From: Desulfovibrio sp. MES5
GTDB taxonomy: Bacteria; Desulfobacterota; Desulfovibrionia; Desulfovibrionales; Desulfovibrionaceae
Direction of reading: 5' to 3'
NCBI RefSeq assembly: GCF_002237645.1
Contig: NZ_MJUZ01000004.1
Location: forward strand, 1-64,000
Length of the DNA stretch: 64,000 nucleotides
Positions 36,201 to 45,569 of this stretch are shown piece after piece (the first letter of the stretch is position 1; the number at the start of each line of letters is the position of its first letter). The notes beneath the pieces were generated by a model. It searched no databases and was not told the origin of the DNA. It was given only the letters and a program-made list of their open reading frames with translations. The position numbers were made by a program, and so were the translations under genes.

Positions 36201-36656
36201 ATGAAAAAAATATTCTTTTATTTCATCGCTATGGTCAGTCTGGTGCTTCCCACATCTTCTTTGGCTCAAAACCAGCAGTATGATATTTCACCCCAAACTC
36301 AACCATGTATACCCATGGGCGCACTGGGGGGGCCGCTGGAGCAGCTCCCCCCGCAAAAATGCGCAAAGGCCATAGCCATCATGGACGACTTTAAGAGAAA
36401 AAGTTTTTATTTACGCCATCTTATCGATGTGAAAAAAAATGAGCTTGAAGGTCTGAGTTTTAATCAAAACACGCCGCCTGAGGCGCTTCCGCGCCTGGGG
36501 TGTGAGCTGCAGATCCTGCGCGACGAATTGCGCGCCGTACTTATGAATGCCGATCAGAGAATGCGCCTTGAAGTAGGCATTCCATTGGGCACACTGGCGA
36601 GCAGAGGCTGTAGTATGGACTTTGAGCAGATGTTGTGGCGTGACGGGCTGAAGTAG
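36201..36656 (+). CDS. ZraP-like periplasmic heavy-metal-resistance/stress protein
   Basis: A 151-residue protein with a signal peptide (MKKIFFYFIAMVSLVLPTSSLA, cleavage near residue 22). The middle is helical (KSFYLRHLIDVKKNELEGL ... ELQILRDELRAVLMNADQRM) and is followed by LEVGIPLGTLASRGC, which parallels the AGIPRGT segment of E. coli ZraP; the Met/His-rich metal tail of ZraP is shortened. ZraP is a zinc-binding periplasmic chaperone that feeds back on ZraSR. Position beside a ZraSR-like pair supports the call. Base composition is more AT-rich than its neighbours. Confidence 0.72.
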   Translation: MKKIFFYFIAMVSLVLPTSSLAQNQQYDISPQTQPCIPMGALGGPLEQLPPQKCAKAIAIMDDFKRKSFYLRHLIDVKKNELEGLSFNQNTPPEALPRLGCELQILRDELRAVLMNADQRMRLEVGIPLGTLASRGCSMDFEQMLWRDGLK

Positions 36657-37439
36657 CCCATCTCAAACTGAATACCATAATATTACAGGATAAGTTTACG
36701 GCCTCAAGCGCGGCGACAGGAACGGCATTGGCTTGTCGCCCCCGGAAAGGAAGCCGCTCTACCTGACCACGACTGTCTAATATTTAAACATACAAAGATA
36801 CAACTGTATAAAAAACATGCACCCTGTTTTCGGCCCCACGAAAAGCTAAATCGCAAAACTCAAATAATTTTAATCGATTATCAAAAAGCATTCCACAATA
36901 TCGATAGTGGCACAAGAATTGCTTTTTATAATACAAGAATACGGAAAACGGATAGAAAAAAACATATAAACAAGTTAACAAAGTCTAACCGCGCAAGAGC
37001 AAGCTTCTCAATCCGTCTGAAGACGGAGTTTCGGAAAAAATCCCGTGAAGCGGCAGAACAGCGTCTACTGGCTGTATTTATAAAGTTAGGCTGTAAGCAA
37101 CGCCGCCACGGATCCGACAGAAGTGAACGCTGCCGGATATTCCAAACCCGGCAATTGGCAATAGCATCCCGCCCAAAGCGAGGCGCCCGACAAAACGAGG
37201 CGCACAAAACAGGGCAGGCCATAACGTCAACGCGTCGCCAACCCAGCCAATCCGCCGACGGGCGGTAGAGATATACATGACACCAAACTTCCGTGAAGTC
37301 CTCCGCCCCCATTGAGGGCCTCCGGATCCCCCCCCCCGAAAACCTCCTCCTTTGAACAGAACCTCTAACCATCGGAACATCCTCCCTCTCTCGGCCGCCG
37401 GTTGCCCCCGGCGGCCGCCTCTCATTTTAGCGCAACTAC

Positions 37440-37548
37440 CTACTGAAATGCTTGCGTACGGCAGGCAAAAGCCTGCCTGATCGCATTTCGCGGCAAGGGG
37501 TTTCAGCACATCCCTGCAGTCCAGTGAACTCGTTTCATGAGCAGACGG
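37440..37548 (-). repeat. A-family repeat, copy 4 (inverted)
   Basis: Reverse complement of A copies 1 and 2: GGCAGGC-AAAA-GCCTGCC hairpin, then CGCATTTCGCGGCAAGG and CAGTGAACTCGTTTCATGAGCAG. Confidence 0.8.
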
Positions 37549-37902
37549 CTCTTGCGCCCGTTAACCCGGCACTGCCCCAAATCCTTCCCTGAAGCGTCCG
37601 CAAGCGAGCGGAATATCCGGCCTTCCCACATGCCCCGCGCGCCCCTCAACAACAGCAGCAGCAAAGGGGGACCCGTGTGCGGCTAAGGTTGACGCACACT
37701 ATATTTTGCATTGCGCATAAAATGTCCCACGCGCCAAACACGGCAAGCGGCCCTCTTCATTCCAGTGGGCACAAAAAGTGCGCTACCTTCATAAAGAGAG
37801 CCGCATGCGACGGTGATGTTGTCTCTGGCCTTTACTCTGGCCTTTTCTCTGGACTTATCCCTTCAGACCAGAAAACTTGTTGCGCTATGCTATAAAACAA
37901 TA

Positions 37903-37961
37903 AAAGTTTTAGGGGTGGGGGCCCCTTTTGCAAAAGGGACCCTCCCCACAAAGCATTCCAA
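37903..37961 (-). repeat. T-family hairpin repeat, copy 4 (inverted)
   Basis: AAAGTTTTAGGGGTGGGGG, then CCCCTTTTGCAAAAGGG and CCTCCCCACAAAGCATTCC: the T unit in reverse orientation, just downstream of the MCP stop codon, where it could terminate transcription. Confidence 0.88.
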
Positions 37962-37973
37962 AGTCATATTGCC

Positions 37974-40040
37974 CTAGCCGAGCTTCATCTGCGCCACAAG
38001 GTTCTTCAGGGTGTGGGCCTGGCCAGCCAGATCGGCAACCGCCTGAGTCGCTTCCGCCATGGCCATAGCGCTCTGACGCGATATCTCGTTGACGAGCACA
38101 ATGCTCTGGTTGATTTCTTCGCTGGCTGCGGACTGTTCCTCACTGGCAGTGGCAATGGCGTTAACCTGATCCGCCGTGGCCTCAACGGTTGCCACTATTT
38201 CTTCCAGGGCCTGCCCGGACTGACTGGCAAAGTCCGTGGCCTGGGCAATCTGGCCGACCGCGTTGTCCATTGATCCCATGCTCTTGGTGGTGCTGTCCTG
38301 AATGGACCTGATGGCATGGCTGACATCCTTTGTGGAATCCATTGTCTTTTCAGCCAGCTTGCGCACCTCGTCGGCCACCACGGCAAAGCCCCGTCCGGCG
38401 TCACCCGCCCGGGCGGCCTCAATGGCCGCGTTGAGGGCCAGCAGGTTGGTCTGGTCGGCGATATCGGAAATGACATTCATGATTTGCGAAATGCTTTGAG
38501 CGTGCTCGTTAAGCTCGGCCATGTCGCCCTTGAGTTCCTCGGACATGCGCCGCACAGCTTCGATGCTTTGCACGGCCTGCTCAACAATGTTCGCGCCAGC
38601 CCGGGCCTTTTCTCTGGTGTGCACCGAGGCTTCCGAAGCCGCGCTCGCATTGCGGGCCACTTCCTGCACGGTGGCGTTCATCTCGTTCATGGCTGTGGCG
38701 GCCTCGGAAAGACGCTGCGCCGCCTCTGAGGCGCTGCGGTCTGACTGCTCGATCTGGGCGGCAAGCTGGGTTGAAGCAGAAGAAATAACGCCGATAGAGG
38801 TTTCCAACTGCCCGGCGGCGGCCAGCATGCCGTCCTGACGTGCGGTTTCGGCTTCCTTGCGTGCCTCCTGGGCCTCTTCCATGGCGACGCGGGCTTCGCC
38901 CGTCGCCATCTCCGCCTGATGGGTTTTCTCTTCACTTTCCTTGAACAGGCCACGCAACTTGCCCACCATGCTCTGGATGCCGCTTGAAAGCCCGCCAATT
39001 TCATCACTTCTGCTGGCGGCTTTTGCCAGGGCTTCCTCTTCCTGCGGCTCAGGATTAAAATTGCCGCCAGCCACCACCTGTACGTACTTTTCGCTGATCT
39101 TCAGTGATCGCGCTATGCCCCGCGACACAAAGACAATGACGGCGCCCAGCACAAGGGCAGTAACAATACCCACTAATACGTTGGCCTTGAGCAGCCTGCT
39201 TGTGGGGGCAAGCATCTCATCCCTGTCCGCGACCATAACCACATGCCAGTTGCTTTCGGGCATATGCCGGTAGTAGGCCACCATTTGCTGCTCGCCACGG
39301 GCGAACTGCACACGTCCGCTTCCGTTCATCAGGGCTGCCTTCACAAAGGGTTCCTGACTGCAGTCCTTGCCCAGCATGGTCTTGTCGGGATGCATGATGG
39401 CCGTTCCCGCACTGTCATAAACCGCGCAATATCCGTGTTTACCCATTTTGATGGTGTCTGTGGTGCTCGCGCTCAGACGGGCCAGACTCATATAAGCGTA
39501 CATAACGCCGTGCGCTTTGCCCTGAGCCATAACGGGAGCCGCCACCATAGTGGACATTTCGCCCGCATGGTTACGGGTGTTTTCCATGCTCATCTGACCG
39601 GCCAGGGCCACCTGCACAGATTTTCGGTCCCGCAGGTTGCCGCCGATCATTTCCCTGGTGGTATGGGCCACAACAATGCCGGACGCATCTATCAGCCCCG
39701 CGCCATCAACCATGCCAAAATGCTGCGCAAGGTCGTCAAGCACGCTCTGGACATCCGGTTCGCCGAGGCTTTCAAGGGCAGCCTGATCGCCTGTCCGGGC
39801 GAACAGAGCCTTTTTGACGTGGGCCGATTCGGCATTGGTTCTGATGAGGCCGTGCGTCATTTTTTGCACGGAGCCCAGCCCTTCGATCTGTTTGTCTATA
39901 ACGCTGTCGAATTCGTGCGCGACCTGCTGTGTGAGCGAATTTTCTGCCTGCCAATAACTGAGACCGCATACCGCAGTCAGGCCCAGTAGGGACGGAACCA
40001 GAATGGTAAGCATCATCTTGTTCATAATTCCCATTTTCAT
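37974..40040 (-). CDS. Methyl-accepting chemotaxis protein
   Basis: A 688-residue transmembrane chemoreceptor. TM1 is near the N-terminus ([19 protein letters not shown]); a periplasmic Cache-type sensor (about 35-290) contains [13 protein letters not shown] and [20 protein letters not shown]2 ([20 protein letters not shown]) and HAMP follow; the cytoplasmic hairpin has the highly conserved tip [20 protein letters not shown] and [12 protein letters not shown]. No CheB/CheR-type C-terminal pentapeptide is seen. ATG 40040 is favoured, with AGAGG 8 bases upstream. Ligand unknown; Cache sensors often bind organic acids or amino acids. Confidence 0.94.
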   Translation of the reverse strand: MKMGIMNKMMLTILVPSLLGLTAVCGLSYWQAENSLTQQVAHEFDSVIDKQIEGLGSVQKMTHGLIRTNAESAHVKKALFARTGDQAALESLGEPDVQSVLDDLAQHFGMVDGAGLIDASGIVVAHTTREMIGGNLRDRKSVQVALAGQMSMENTRNHAGEMSTMVAAPVMAQGKAHGVMYAYMSLARLSASTTDTIKMGKHGYCAVYDSAGTAIMHPDKTMLGKDCSQEPFVKAALMNGSGRVQFARGEQQMVAYYRHMPESNWHVVMVADRDEMLAPTSRLLKANVLVGIVTALVLGAVIVFVSRGIARSLKISEKYVQVVAGGNFNPEPQEEEALAKAASRSDEIGGLSSGIQSMVGKLRGLFKESEEKTHQAEMATGEARVAMEEAQEARKEAETARQDGMLAAAGQLETSIGVISSASTQLAAQIEQSDRSASEAAQRLSEAATAMNEMNATVQEVARNASAASEASVHTREKARAGANIVEQAVQSIEAVRRMSEELKGDMAELNEHAQSISQIMNVISDIADQTNLLALNAAIEAARAGDAGRGFAVVADEVRKLAEKTMDSTKDVSHAIRSIQDSTTKSMGSMDNAVGQIAQATDFASQSGQALEEIVATVEATADQVNAIATASEEQSAASEEINQSIVLVNEISRQSAMAMAEATQAVADLAGQAHTLKNLVAQMKLG

Positions 40041-40647
40041 ATTCAAGACCTCTGGATTCATGTGTATTTCAGATTACTGGCGGAAGATAAAATCACGCCG
40101 ATTGAGCCTGGGATGCGAGGGATATCTTAGGAAGGAGATGAGGAAAGAAGCCGGAAGGAGGGTGTGGATTCCTGACTGCGCTGTCCAGGTTAAATTACCT
40201 ATATAGCTTTTCGCATTTTTTTGCAAAAAATATTATGCCAAATGCGCAATTATTCCAAAAAAGTTTTTCCCGCTCGTGGCGCAGGGGCGAATTTCAACGG
40301 CTGGAGCCAAAAAATGGCAGCGCGCGCCTCACGACACGGCTGCCATTTCGCACGAAATTCGCAGTATTGTATGTCTGCGGGAACCGCAGCTTCAAAACAG
40401 TGGGCAGCACGACGCCCGAGCAGGCCACGATTAAAACGCGCCAGCAGCAGCGCGGTCGTGGTTGTTTTGCACGCGATCATGGTTGTCGCGCGCGGCCACG
40501 CATGGCAAAAGGGCGGGCCATATCCTTTAAGATATATATATTCTCAGAAGGTCGATATCTGGGGCGCGATGAAAAGGCGTACGGGAGTGTCAGGCCGCGA
40601 TCAGAAGGACGCGAGCAGAAGAGAAGGACGCAAGCAAAAGCGCATAA
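40041..40647. other. Intergenic stretch upstream of the MCP gene
   Basis: No supported gene; two long plus-strand frames that start here are shadows running into the radical SAM gene. Contains a nested hairpin at 40287-40362 and an AT-rich run near 40530. Confidence 0.5.
40287..40362. terminator. Nested double stem-loop downstream of the radical SAM gene
   Basis: Outer arms GCGAATTTC / GAAATTCGC (9 bp) enclose inner arms AAATGGCAGC / GCTGCCATTT (10 bp). On the minus strand a T-rich run (AACTTTTTTGG) follows about 20 bases later. A terminator for the radical SAM gene or a small structured RNA; undecided. Confidence 0.45.
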
Positions 40648-41808
40648 TCAAAAGGTCACGGTCAAACGCAGTTCCTGCTGGCAGGCGGCATCAAAACGCA
40701 GGCTTTCAGGCGAAAGCCCCAGGCCCGCCCAGGCGGAACGCAGCTCGCCGCGCATTCCCCACATATATCCCTGGCAGGAAGGGGGGACGTGCAGAGCGTG
40801 CAAGCGCGGCGACGCGGCCATGCCTGAAGAAGCCGACAGTGCGCCCCCCCCTGAGGATGCCGCCAGCGCGGTCAGGGCGCGGCGCACCGCCAGCAGCAAG
40901 GCCCGCCCCATAACGCGGCTGCCCAGGGCATTGTCCACGGGTCCGGCCAGCACGGCCTCGGCCAGCGCGGCTTCGGGCGCAAGCCCCATGCGGATGACGG
41001 GCACGCGCGCCTCCTGCGCCAGAAGCCAGCCCTGCGCGAGGGTGTCCAGCGTAGCTTCCAGCGGCCACGGCGCGTAGAGATTCTGCCGCCACATGCGGGC
41101 AAGGGCCGTACCCTCAAGCACAAGACAGGGATAAAAACGCAGCATGTCCGCCCCGGCGTCGAGCGCCAGGGGAACGTCGCGCAAAAAATCCTCCGTGCTG
41201 TTGCCCGGCATGCCCGGCAAGAGCTGCACCCCAAGCGTCAGACCCGCGGCCTTCACAAGGGCGCAGGCACGAAGGGCCGTGGCTCCGTCATAGCCCCGCT
41301 TTGAGGCAAAAAGGGCTTCATCCGCAAAACTTTGCACGCCAAGCTCCACGCAGCGGCAACCGGCCTCGCGCAGCCGCGAAAGGGTTGGCGCGTCCACGCA
41401 ATCCGGCCGGGTTGAACAGCGGAAGCTGCGTATCCAGCCGCGCTCAAGGGCCATGCGCGCCAGATCAAGACAGGCGTTCTGGTCCTGCCCGGGCATGGCA
41501 GTGAAGGTGCCGCCGTAAAAGGCCAGCTCGGCTGGCGGCAGGCCAGTGGCGTGACGATATTCAAGATTTTCGCGGGCATGCCGTAGCAGGGCCGCAAGGG
41601 AAGACGCAGGCAAAACCGGCGCGCCAGATGACGGGGCGGCAGGGTCCATGCAGCCAGCAAGTCCCGTCTGCACGTCTTGCGCGCAAAACACGCAACGTAC
41701 CGGGCACCCTCTGAAAGGGAGAAAGAGGGGGATCAGGGCGTGCCCTTGGGGACGGGGTATGAACCAGGGCAAGGTTGAAGAAAAAATTCGGGCAGATACC
41801 GCTTTCAT
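40648..41808 (-). CDS. Elp3-like radical SAM protein (no acetyltransferase domain)
   Basis: A 386-residue radical SAM enzyme. The [4Fe-4S] cluster motif is CPVRCVFC (C-x3-C-x2-C) within LFLPFRGCPVRCVFCAQD. AFYGGTFTAMPG, VELGVQSFADE and LLPGMPGNSTEDF follow the COG1243/Elp3 pattern, and a Radical_SAM_C extension (FYPCLVLEGTALARMW) comes after the barrel. The GNAT domain of true Elp3 is missing. Possibly tRNA- or coproporphyrinogen-related chemistry; substrate unknown. The start is uncertain: the only upstream ATG (41808) lacks a good ribosome site. Confidence 0.82.
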   Translation of the reverse strand: MKAVSARIFSSTLPWFIPRPQGHALIPLFLPFRGCPVRCVFCAQDVQTGLAGCMDPAAPSSGAPVLPASSLAALLRHARENLEYRHATGLPPAELAFYGGTFTAMPGQDQNACLDLARMALERGWIRSFRCSTRPDCVDAPTLSRLREAGCRCVELGVQSFADEALFASKRGYDGATALRACALVKAAGLTLGVQLLPGMPGNSTEDFLRDVPLALDAGADMLRFYPCLVLEGTALARMWRQNLYAPWPLEATLDTLAQGWLLAQEARVPVIRMGLAPEAALAEAVLAGPVDNALGSRVMGRALLLAVRRALTALAASSGGGALSASSGMAASPRLHALHVPPSCQGYMWGMRGELRSAWAGLGLSPESLRFDAACQQELRLTVTF

Positions 41809-42032
41809 ATATGCTCAATGGCTGCGAAGCCACGTACGGCGCGCACAATGGCTCTTCATACGTAAGAAGACAATTTTTAAGAAAAATCTTGCTCTGCCCG
41901 TTAGTTGCGTGTATTTTACACAAAAGTGCGCTTCATGTGAAGTGCGCCTTCGTTGCCCGTTGGGCCATACCTGTCAAGATCATGTTTTGTGACAGCCATA
42001 CCAGCGCATTGTTACGCGCCGGAGAACTCACA

Positions 42033-42320
42033 ATGAAAAAAACACTGACCAAAGCGGACATCGTGGAGGCCATCTACGAAGAAACCGACAAGAACCGCGT
42101 TGATGTAAAGAACGTGGTTGAAAAGCTGCTGGACATAATGAAGTCCGCCATCAAAAAGGACCGGGCTTTGCTCATCAGCGGCTTTGGCAAGTTCGAATGC
42201 TATGACAAGGCATCACGCAAGGGGCGCAACCCCAAAACGGACGAAACCATCACTCTGCCCCCGCGCAAGGTTATGGTGTTCCGTCTGTCGCGGAAGTTCC
42301 GCTCGGAACTGAACCCCTAG
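42033..42320 (+). CDS. Integration host factor/HU-family DNA-binding protein (IHF-alpha-like)
   Basis: A 95-residue nucleoid protein that bends DNA as a dimer. The family signature is visible as ISGFGKFECYDKASRKGRNPKT, matching the IHF-alpha arm GFGNF...RPGRNPKTG; the proline-tipped arm is TLPPRKVMVF. GGAGAACTCACA precedes the ATG. Such proteins assist sigma-54 promoters like those expected for the NtrC-type regulator in this window. Whether it pairs with an IHF-beta elsewhere is unknown. Confidence 0.92.
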   Translation: MKKTLTKADIVEAIYEETDKNRVDVKNVVEKLLDIMKSAIKKDRALLISGFGKFECYDKASRKGRNPKTDETITLPPRKVMVFRLSRKFRSELNP

Positions 42321-42539
42321 CCGGCAACAACACGCCTGCGCCTTCACGGCGGGCTTTGTCGGGCCCTGCCGCGCTGGTTTGGCGCGCATTTTATTTAGCC
42401 GTCAGCCGTAGCACGGACAGGGTATTTTTTTGCCCTGCGCTTTTTCGTGTCCGGCCTCTGCCGTTCTGGGGCTGCGTTATCGCCTGATCCTGGGCCTTTT
42501 CGCCACAAATGCTCGAGGTCAACGTCACGGGAGCTGCGC

Positions 42540-44225
42540 ATGCTGTTCAATTCCTATTCCTTTATATTTCTTTTCCTTCCACTTCTGCTGCTGTGCTGGC
42601 GGCTGACCGCAGGCTACGGAGCCACGCGGCTGAGTCTGGTTCTGCTGCTCTTTTCCGTAGTTTTTTACGCTCTTTGGGGCCTGCCCTTTCTGCTGCTTCT
42701 GGCGGTCATTCTGGGCATGAACTACGCTTTCGCGCTGGCCCTGGCCGACCCAAACCGGCCTGACGGCGCAACTGCGGATGCGGATGTCATCCCCGAGGAA
42801 GACGCGCTGGCTTCTCCCCTGGAGTCCCCGGACGCCCAGGCGGATGCCGCTGGCCCCCGCCAAGCTAAGTTCCGCAGGGGCAGACGATTTTTCCAAGGCA
42901 ACGGGCTGCAGGGAGTCCGCGCCTGGGCGTGCAGCCGCAAAGGGCTGCTGGTCCTGGCCCTCATACTGAACCTGCTGCCCCTGCTCTGGTTCAAGTACTC
43001 CTGGTTTTTCGCCCAGAACCTGGCCCTGCTTATGGGCACGCAATGGAACTTCACCCCGCCGGGGCTTCCGCTCGGCATATCCTTCTATACCTTTATACAG
43101 ATCGCATGGCTGGTCAGCGTGTACCGGCGGCAGGTAGTGCCGCAGGGTTTTTCACGCCACGCGCTGTTTTCGGCCTGCTTTCCCTACGTGATTTCCGGCC
43201 CTATCGTGCGCTACGAGCAGATGGGCCCGCAGCTTGACGAGCTTTCAGGCTCCACGGCTGAGGATCTGGCGCAGGGCTTCACGCTTTTCACCATTGGTCT
43301 TGCCAAAAAGGTGCTGCTGGCGGACGGGCTGGCCGTTTACGCCAACGCCGTCTTCAACGCTGCGGAAAAAGCCTTTCCCATCAGCGGAGCCGAGGCCTGG
43401 CTGGGTTCCCTGTGTTACACCTTCCAGCTGTATTTCGACTTTTCCGGCTACACGGACATGGCCATTGGCATTGGCCTCATGCTGGGCCTGCGCCTGCCTG
43501 AAAACTTCGATTCGCCCTACAAGTCCACGGGCATTGTGGACTTCTGGCGGCGCTGGCACATTACCCTGAGTTCGTGGCTGCGCGATTTTCTGTACATCCC
43601 CCTTGGCGGCAACCGCAAAGGGCGGCTCATGCAGTACCGCAACCTCTTTCTGACCATGCTTATCGGCGGCGCGTGGCACGGCGCGGGTTGGACCTTCATC
43701 ATCTGGGGGGCACTGCACGGCTCCATGCTGGGCGTCAACCACTTTTTCCGGGCCTGCATCAAGGGCACCTTGCTTGAAAAGGTGCTGGCCACCCCGCCCA
43801 TGCGGATTTTCTTCATCCTGTTCACCTTCCTGTGCATCAACCTTGGTTGGGTGATCTTCCGCACGGTGAGCCTTGACGGAGCCGCCGCCATGTTCGGGGC
43901 CATGTTTACCGGCCCCTTCACTGCCGAGGCCGCAGGCCTGACGGCTGATTACGCGGGGCTTTCCGCCACGGGCGTTCTGGCGACCCGGTGGCTGCCCAAC
44001 AACTATTTTCAGGGCTGGCTGCCCTTTGCCCTGCTGGGCATAAGCTTTGTGCTGTGCTGGGCATTCCCCAACAGTCACGAGATGCTGCACGGCAGGCGCG
44101 ACGGTTCGCGCCCGTTCCTCAGTTGGCGGCCTTCAGCGGCATGGGCCACCAGCCTCGCTTGTCTGGCCTTTGTGACGCTCATCCTGGTGTCGCGCAAGGC
44201 GACCTTCCTGTACTTCCAATTTTAA
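42540..44225 (+). CDS. MBOAT-family O-acyltransferase (AlgI-like)
   Basis: A 561-residue multi-pass membrane protein that passes acyl groups across the inner membrane for O-acetylation of exported polysaccharide or another acceptor. Family hallmarks: FNSYSFIFLFLPLLLL at the start, PLGISFYTFIQIAWLVSVY, DFWRRWHITLSSWLRDFLYI, PLGGNRKG, and the active-site His in GGAWHGAGWTFIIWG. A hydrophilic, acidic insertion (about residues 68-140) separates TM2 and TM3, absent from typical AlgI. GGGAG precedes the ATG. Operon with the SGNH-like partner 15 bp downstream. Confidence 0.9.
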   Translation: MLFNSYSFIFLFLPLLLLCWRLTAGYGATRLSLVLLLFSVVFYALWGLPFLLLLAVILGMNYAFALALADPNRPDGATADADVIPEEDALASPLESPDAQADAAGPRQAKFRRGRRFFQGNGLQGVRAWACSRKGLLVLALILNLLPLLWFKYSWFFAQNLALLMGTQWNFTPPGLPLGISFYTFIQIAWLVSVYRRQVVPQGFSRHALFSACFPYVISGPIVRYEQMGPQLDELSGSTAEDLAQGFTLFTIGLAKKVLLADGLAVYANAVFNAAEKAFPISGAEAWLGSLCYTFQLYFDFSGYTDMAIGIGLMLGLRLPENFDSPYKSTGIVDFWRRWHITLSSWLRDFLYIPLGGNRKGRLMQYRNLFLTMLIGGAWHGAGWTFIIWGALHGSMLGVNHFFRACIKGTLLEKVLATPPMRIFFILFTFLCINLGWVIFRTVSLDGAAAMFGAMFTGPFTAEAAGLTADYAGLSATGVLATRWLPNNYFQGWLPFALLGISFVLCWAFPNSHEMLHGRRDGSRPFLSWRPSAAWATSLACLAFVTLILVSRKATFLYFQF

Positions 44226-44240
44226 AGAGGCGGACACATC

Positions 44241-45476
44241 ATGAGCAAAATCCTCACCGAATCCGCCTATCTTTCCCGTTACTTCCGTGTGCTGCTGCTT
44301 TTGGCCCTTGTGGTCGGCCTGCTGGCGCTGCCCTATACCCTGTGGTGGCTCTACAAAAGCGGCGACGTGGGCGTCGAGCGCGCGGTGGCGGCGCAGTCCG
44401 CCGGGCAGTTCGCCATTTTTGGCTCGGGCGTCTCACAGGACTTTGTGGACTACAAACTGCAGCTTTACGCCAAGGTCAAACCGGAAATCGCCGCCGTGGG
44501 CTCATCCCGCGTCATGCAGTTCCGGGGAGCCTACTTTCGTAAATCCTTTCTCAACGTGGGCGGCACGGCAGGCAACCTTTCGGTGCTGCGCTCCACCCTT
44601 GACGCCATGCTGGCCCTGCACAAGCCCGATGCCGTCATCATCGGCCTGGATTTCTGGTGGTTTATGCCCCAGTGGCAGCCCGATCCCTTCAAGGACGAGC
44701 CCCCCACCAGCGGCTCCTACAACTACGGGTTTGAAAGCCTGAAAAAGCCCTGGGCCTGGCTGCTCGAAGGAAAGATCTCCGTTCACGACCTTATTGCTCC
44801 CGTCCTGCTGGAATCGGCTGGCGGCTTTCGCGCCGGACGCTACGGCATCATGGCCCAACAGACGGACGACGGGTTCGGCCCTGACGGCGCATGGTACTAC
44901 ACAGCGGAAACCACAGGGCAGAAGCGGCCTTTCGACTACCAGTTCGAAGACACGCTCAAGCAGGTACGGCACGGCATCAAGGCCTTTTTTCGCGCCAAGC
45001 CCATTGAAGGCAGCCGTGACCCCGGCGGCATAAGCTCCGCCCATCTGGACGCCTTTGCCGAAATCTACTGCCGCCTCAAGGCACGCGGCATTGCCACCTT
45101 TGTCTTTATTTCGCCCCTGTCCGTGAAAGTGCTGGACGCCATACGCCAGCACGAGGCCGATTACCCGCACCTCTTCCACCTGCGGGAAGCCCTGCTGGCA
45201 CGCGGCATTGAGGTTATGGACTTTACGGATGCGCGCACCTTCGGCTCCAGTGATTGCGAATTTGTTGACGGCTTCCACGGCGGCGAAGTAACCTACGCGC
45301 GTATGCTGCGGGATATGGCCGATCGCTGGCCCGCCCTGCTGGGCTACGTGAATATGGAAAAAATCAATGCGACCATCCGCGACTGGCGCGGTCACGCCCT
45401 GGTTTTTGACCAGCGCCTCACGGACAAGCCGGAAATTGATTTCAACAATTTCAACTGTCCCAAACGTAAACCATAG
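44241..45476 (+). CDS. Membrane-anchored SGNH/AlgJ-like acetylation partner
   Basis: A 411-residue protein with one N-terminal membrane anchor (FRVLLLLALVVGLLALPYTL) and an extracytoplasmic domain. AVGSSRVMQFRG resembles the Ser block of SGNH esterases, LDFWWFMPQ lies in the Asn/Gly region and VDGFHGGEVTYARML supplies the Asp-x-x-His pair. Together with the upstream MBOAT gene this forms the usual two-part O-acetylation module (as AlgI with AlgJ/AlgX or PatA with PatB). The acceptor is unknown; no polysaccharide synthesis genes adjoin. Confidence 0.85.
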   Translation: MSKILTESAYLSRYFRVLLLLALVVGLLALPYTLWWLYKSGDVGVERAVAAQSAGQFAIFGSGVSQDFVDYKLQLYAKVKPEIAAVGSSRVMQFRGAYFRKSFLNVGGTAGNLSVLRSTLDAMLALHKPDAVIIGLDFWWFMPQWQPDPFKDEPPTSGSYNYGFESLKKPWAWLLEGKISVHDLIAPVLLESAGGFRAGRYGIMAQQTDDGFGPDGAWYYTAETTGQKRPFDYQFEDTLKQVRHGIKAFFRAKPIEGSRDPGGISSAHLDAFAEIYCRLKARGIATFVFISPLSVKVLDAIRQHEADYPHLFHLREALLARGIEVMDFTDARTFGSSDCEFVDGFHGGEVTYARMLRDMADRWPALLGYVNMEKINATIRDWRGHALVFDQRLTDKPEIDFNNFNCPKRKP

Positions 45477-45569
45477 GCCGTAAACGGCCTGGCAAGACCC
45501 GGACCCGGCGCGAGCGACTGACGCAACGCCGAGCCGCAGGAGCGCCAAGGCCGCGAGGCCTGGTCAGGG

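Larger units (their letters stand above)
36657..37973. other. 1.3-kb intergenic region with repeats and an AT-rich patch
   Basis: Contains an AT-rich patch (36780-36990), a GC-rich part without a credible gene (37000-37430), A-family repeat copy 4 and T copy 4. Small frames on the minus strand (for example ending at 37078) have no ribosome-binding site and no similarity I recognise. Could be the remains of a deleted gene. Confidence 0.55.

Noticed and set aside
37078..37509. 143-residue minus-strand frame
   Set aside because: Runs through repeat A copy 4, no start signal; some beta-barrel-like look at the end but not enough to call a pseudogene.
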